From NCBI RefSeq assembly GCF_900101545.1, contig NZ_FMZU01000002.1:124001-188000 (forward strand): a stretch of 64,000 bases of DNA. Direction: 5' to 3'. Origin of the DNA: Variovorax sp. CF079. GTDB taxonomy: Bacteria; Pseudomonadota; Gammaproteobacteria; Burkholderiales; Burkholderiaceae_C. Below the pieces are notes generated by a model that worked only from the letters and a program-made list of their open reading frames with translations, did no database searches and was not told the origin of the DNA. Of this stretch, positions 62,876-64,000 are shown piece by piece (the stretch's first letter is position 1; every line of letters begins with the position of its first letter). Both the position numbers and the translations under genes were made by a program.

Positions 62876-64000
62876 ATGAACAAGCCCATCGACCTCGCCC
62901 TGCTGCAATCGGCAGAGGCCTTTGCCGACTACCTGAAGAACACCGCCGCGCGCATCGATGCGCGCGCCGAGGCCAAGGCGCACGACGACGGTGCGCGCGT
63001 CGGCATCAGCCGGCCGCACGAATCGGCCCACCTGCACGTGGCCGGCGAGGCCACCTACATCGACGACATCCCCGAACTCGCGGGCACTCTGCACTGCGCG
63101 CTGGGGCTGTCGCCGGTGGCCAATGGCCGGCTCCAGAACATGAAGCTCGAAGCCATCTGCGCCATGCCCGGTGTGGTGGCGGTGCTGACGGCGGCCGACA
63201 TTCCGGGCAGCAACGACTGCGGCTCGATCATCCACGACGACCCCATCCTCTGCAGCGGCGACATCCGCTACCTGGGCCAGCCCGTGTTTGCCGTGATCGC
63301 CGAGACGCGCGACGCCGCGCGCCGCGCTGCGGCCTGCGCCAAGGACGCGCTGGACGTCGAGGCCGAGCCGCCGGTGATCACGCCGCAGCAGGCGCATGAG
63401 AAGGGCCAGTACGTGCTGCCGCCGATGCATCTCGTGCGCAGCACGAACGAGGGCGGCGCACAGGCCGCGATCGCGAAGGCGCCGCATCGGCTGAAGGCCA
63501 CGCTCGACGTCGGCGGGCAGGAGCAGTTCTACCTCGAGGGCCAGATCAGCTACGCGATCCCGAAGGAGGGCGGCACGATGCACGTGCACTGCTCGACCCA
63601 GCATCCGAGCGAGATGCAGCACCTGGTGGCGCATGCGCTGCACCTGCATGCGAACGAAGTGCACGTCGAGTGCCGGCGCATGGGCGGCGGCTTCGGCGGC
63701 AAGGAGTCGCAGTCGGCGCTCTTCGCCTGCGTGGCGGCGGTGGCGGCGAATAAGCTGCAGCGCCCGGTCAAGCTCAGGCTCGACCGCGACGACGACTTCC
63801 TGATCACCGGCCGGCGCCACTGTTTCTGGTACGAGTACGAGGTCGGCTACGACGACGAGGGCCGCATCCTCGGCGCGGAAATCTCGATGGTCTCGCGCGC
63901 CGGCCACTCCGCCGATCTTTCGGGCCCGGTGATGACGCGCGCGCTGTGCCACTTCGACAACGCCTACTGGCTGCCCGACGTGGCGATGCACGGCTATTCG
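62876..64000 (+). CDS. xdhB: Xanthine dehydrogenase large molybdenum subunit, N-terminal part
   Basis: ATG 62876; 375 codons are visible and the frame is open at the window end. ARVGISRPHESAHLHVAGEA and ATYIDDIPELAGTLHCALGL start the hammerhead domain. GGQEQFYLEGQISYAIP and ECRRMGGGFGGKESQSALFA are molybdopterin-domain motifs, the latter binding the cofactor. It is the catalytic subunit oxidising hypoxanthine and xanthine to urate, with XdhC at 4939 needed for maturation. The truncation is by the window, not biological. Confidence 0.95.
   Translation, partial: MNKPIDLALLQSAEAFADYLKNTAARIDARAEAKAHDDGARVGISRPHESAHLHVAGEATYIDDIPELAGTLHCALGLSPVANGRLQNMKLEAICAMPGVVAVLTAADIPGSNDCGSIIHDDPILCSGDIRYLGQPVFAVIAETRDAARRAAACAKDALDVEAEPPVITPQQAHEKGQYVLPPMHLVRSTNEGGAQAAIAKAPHRLKATLDVGGQEQFYLEGQISYAIPKEGGTMHVHCSTQHPSEMQHLVAHALHLHANEVHVECRRMGGGFGGKESQSALFACVAAVAANKLQRPVKLRLDRDDDFLITGRRHCFWYEYEVGYDDEGRILGAEISMVSRAGHSADLSGPVMTRALCHFDNAYWLPDVAMHGYS

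Overview
The window is high-GC, densely packed bacterial chromosome that reads as a soil or plant-associated betaproteobacterium of the Comamonadaceae, most likely Variovorax or a close relative. This is inferred from gene content: several Bug-type (TctC) solute receptors, many LysR/CoA-transferase catabolic clusters, a membrane-bound PuuD-type urate oxidase, and GC-biased codon use. No rRNA, tRNA, CRISPR array or complete insertion sequence was seen.

Layout. (1) 1-8.5 kb: purine catabolism, with a partial M20 deacylase, a UraD-allantoate amidohydrolase fusion, the allantoinase PuuE, a GntR/FadR-type regulator, 5-hydroxyisourate hydrolase, a lipoprotein, XdhC, PuuD with a cytochrome c tail, and TtuD. 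Together they take xanthine/urate through allantoin and allantoate to glyoxylate-level carbon; two matching TGTATACA operators suggest one regulator. (2) 8.5-15.6 kb: a five-gene, one-strand cassette of two CHAT-domain (caspase-like) proteins, a nine-helix membrane protein, a GYD-domain protein and an alpha/beta hydrolase. A degenerate copy of the ttuD 3' end lies beyond it, which suggests insertion. This is the best candidate for an undescribed (possibly defence or cell-death) system. (3) 15.7-21.8 kb: a LysR-controlled catabolic operon with a CitE-like lyase, two Bug receptors, an amidohydrolase and a family III CoA-transferase. (4) 21.8-29.1 kb: a TetR-controlled YbhGFSR-type ABC exporter with its own outer-membrane factor. 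(5) 29.1-34.2 kb: HxlR regulator, methyltransferase, secreted M20D amidohydrolase and two LysR genes. (6) 34.3-37.9 kb: a second CoA-transferase, HMG-CoA-lyase, VOC and Bug cluster.

(7) 37.9-51.3 kb: a patchwork of small accessory genes (DUF1266, VOC, GFA, GNAT, RidA, DUF2147, GAF), larger enzymes (amidase, PhoX-like protein, methyltransferase) and several apparently broken genes: a frameshifted GNAT, a desaturase with most of its middle missing, and a frameshifted 8-oxoguanine-deaminase-like gene. (8) 51.6-59.7 kb: a LysR-linked operon with a PQQ-dehydrogenase-like protein, dihaem cytochrome c, indolepyruvate ferredoxin oxidoreductase IorA and IorB, a Bug receptor and a thioesterase. (9) 59.7-64 kb: an ORF6N-domain gene, a gene fragment, an IscR-like Rrf2 regulator without its cluster cysteines, and xdhA followed by xdhB, which runs off the end. 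The xanthine dehydrogenase subunits therefore lie about 55 kb from xdhC.
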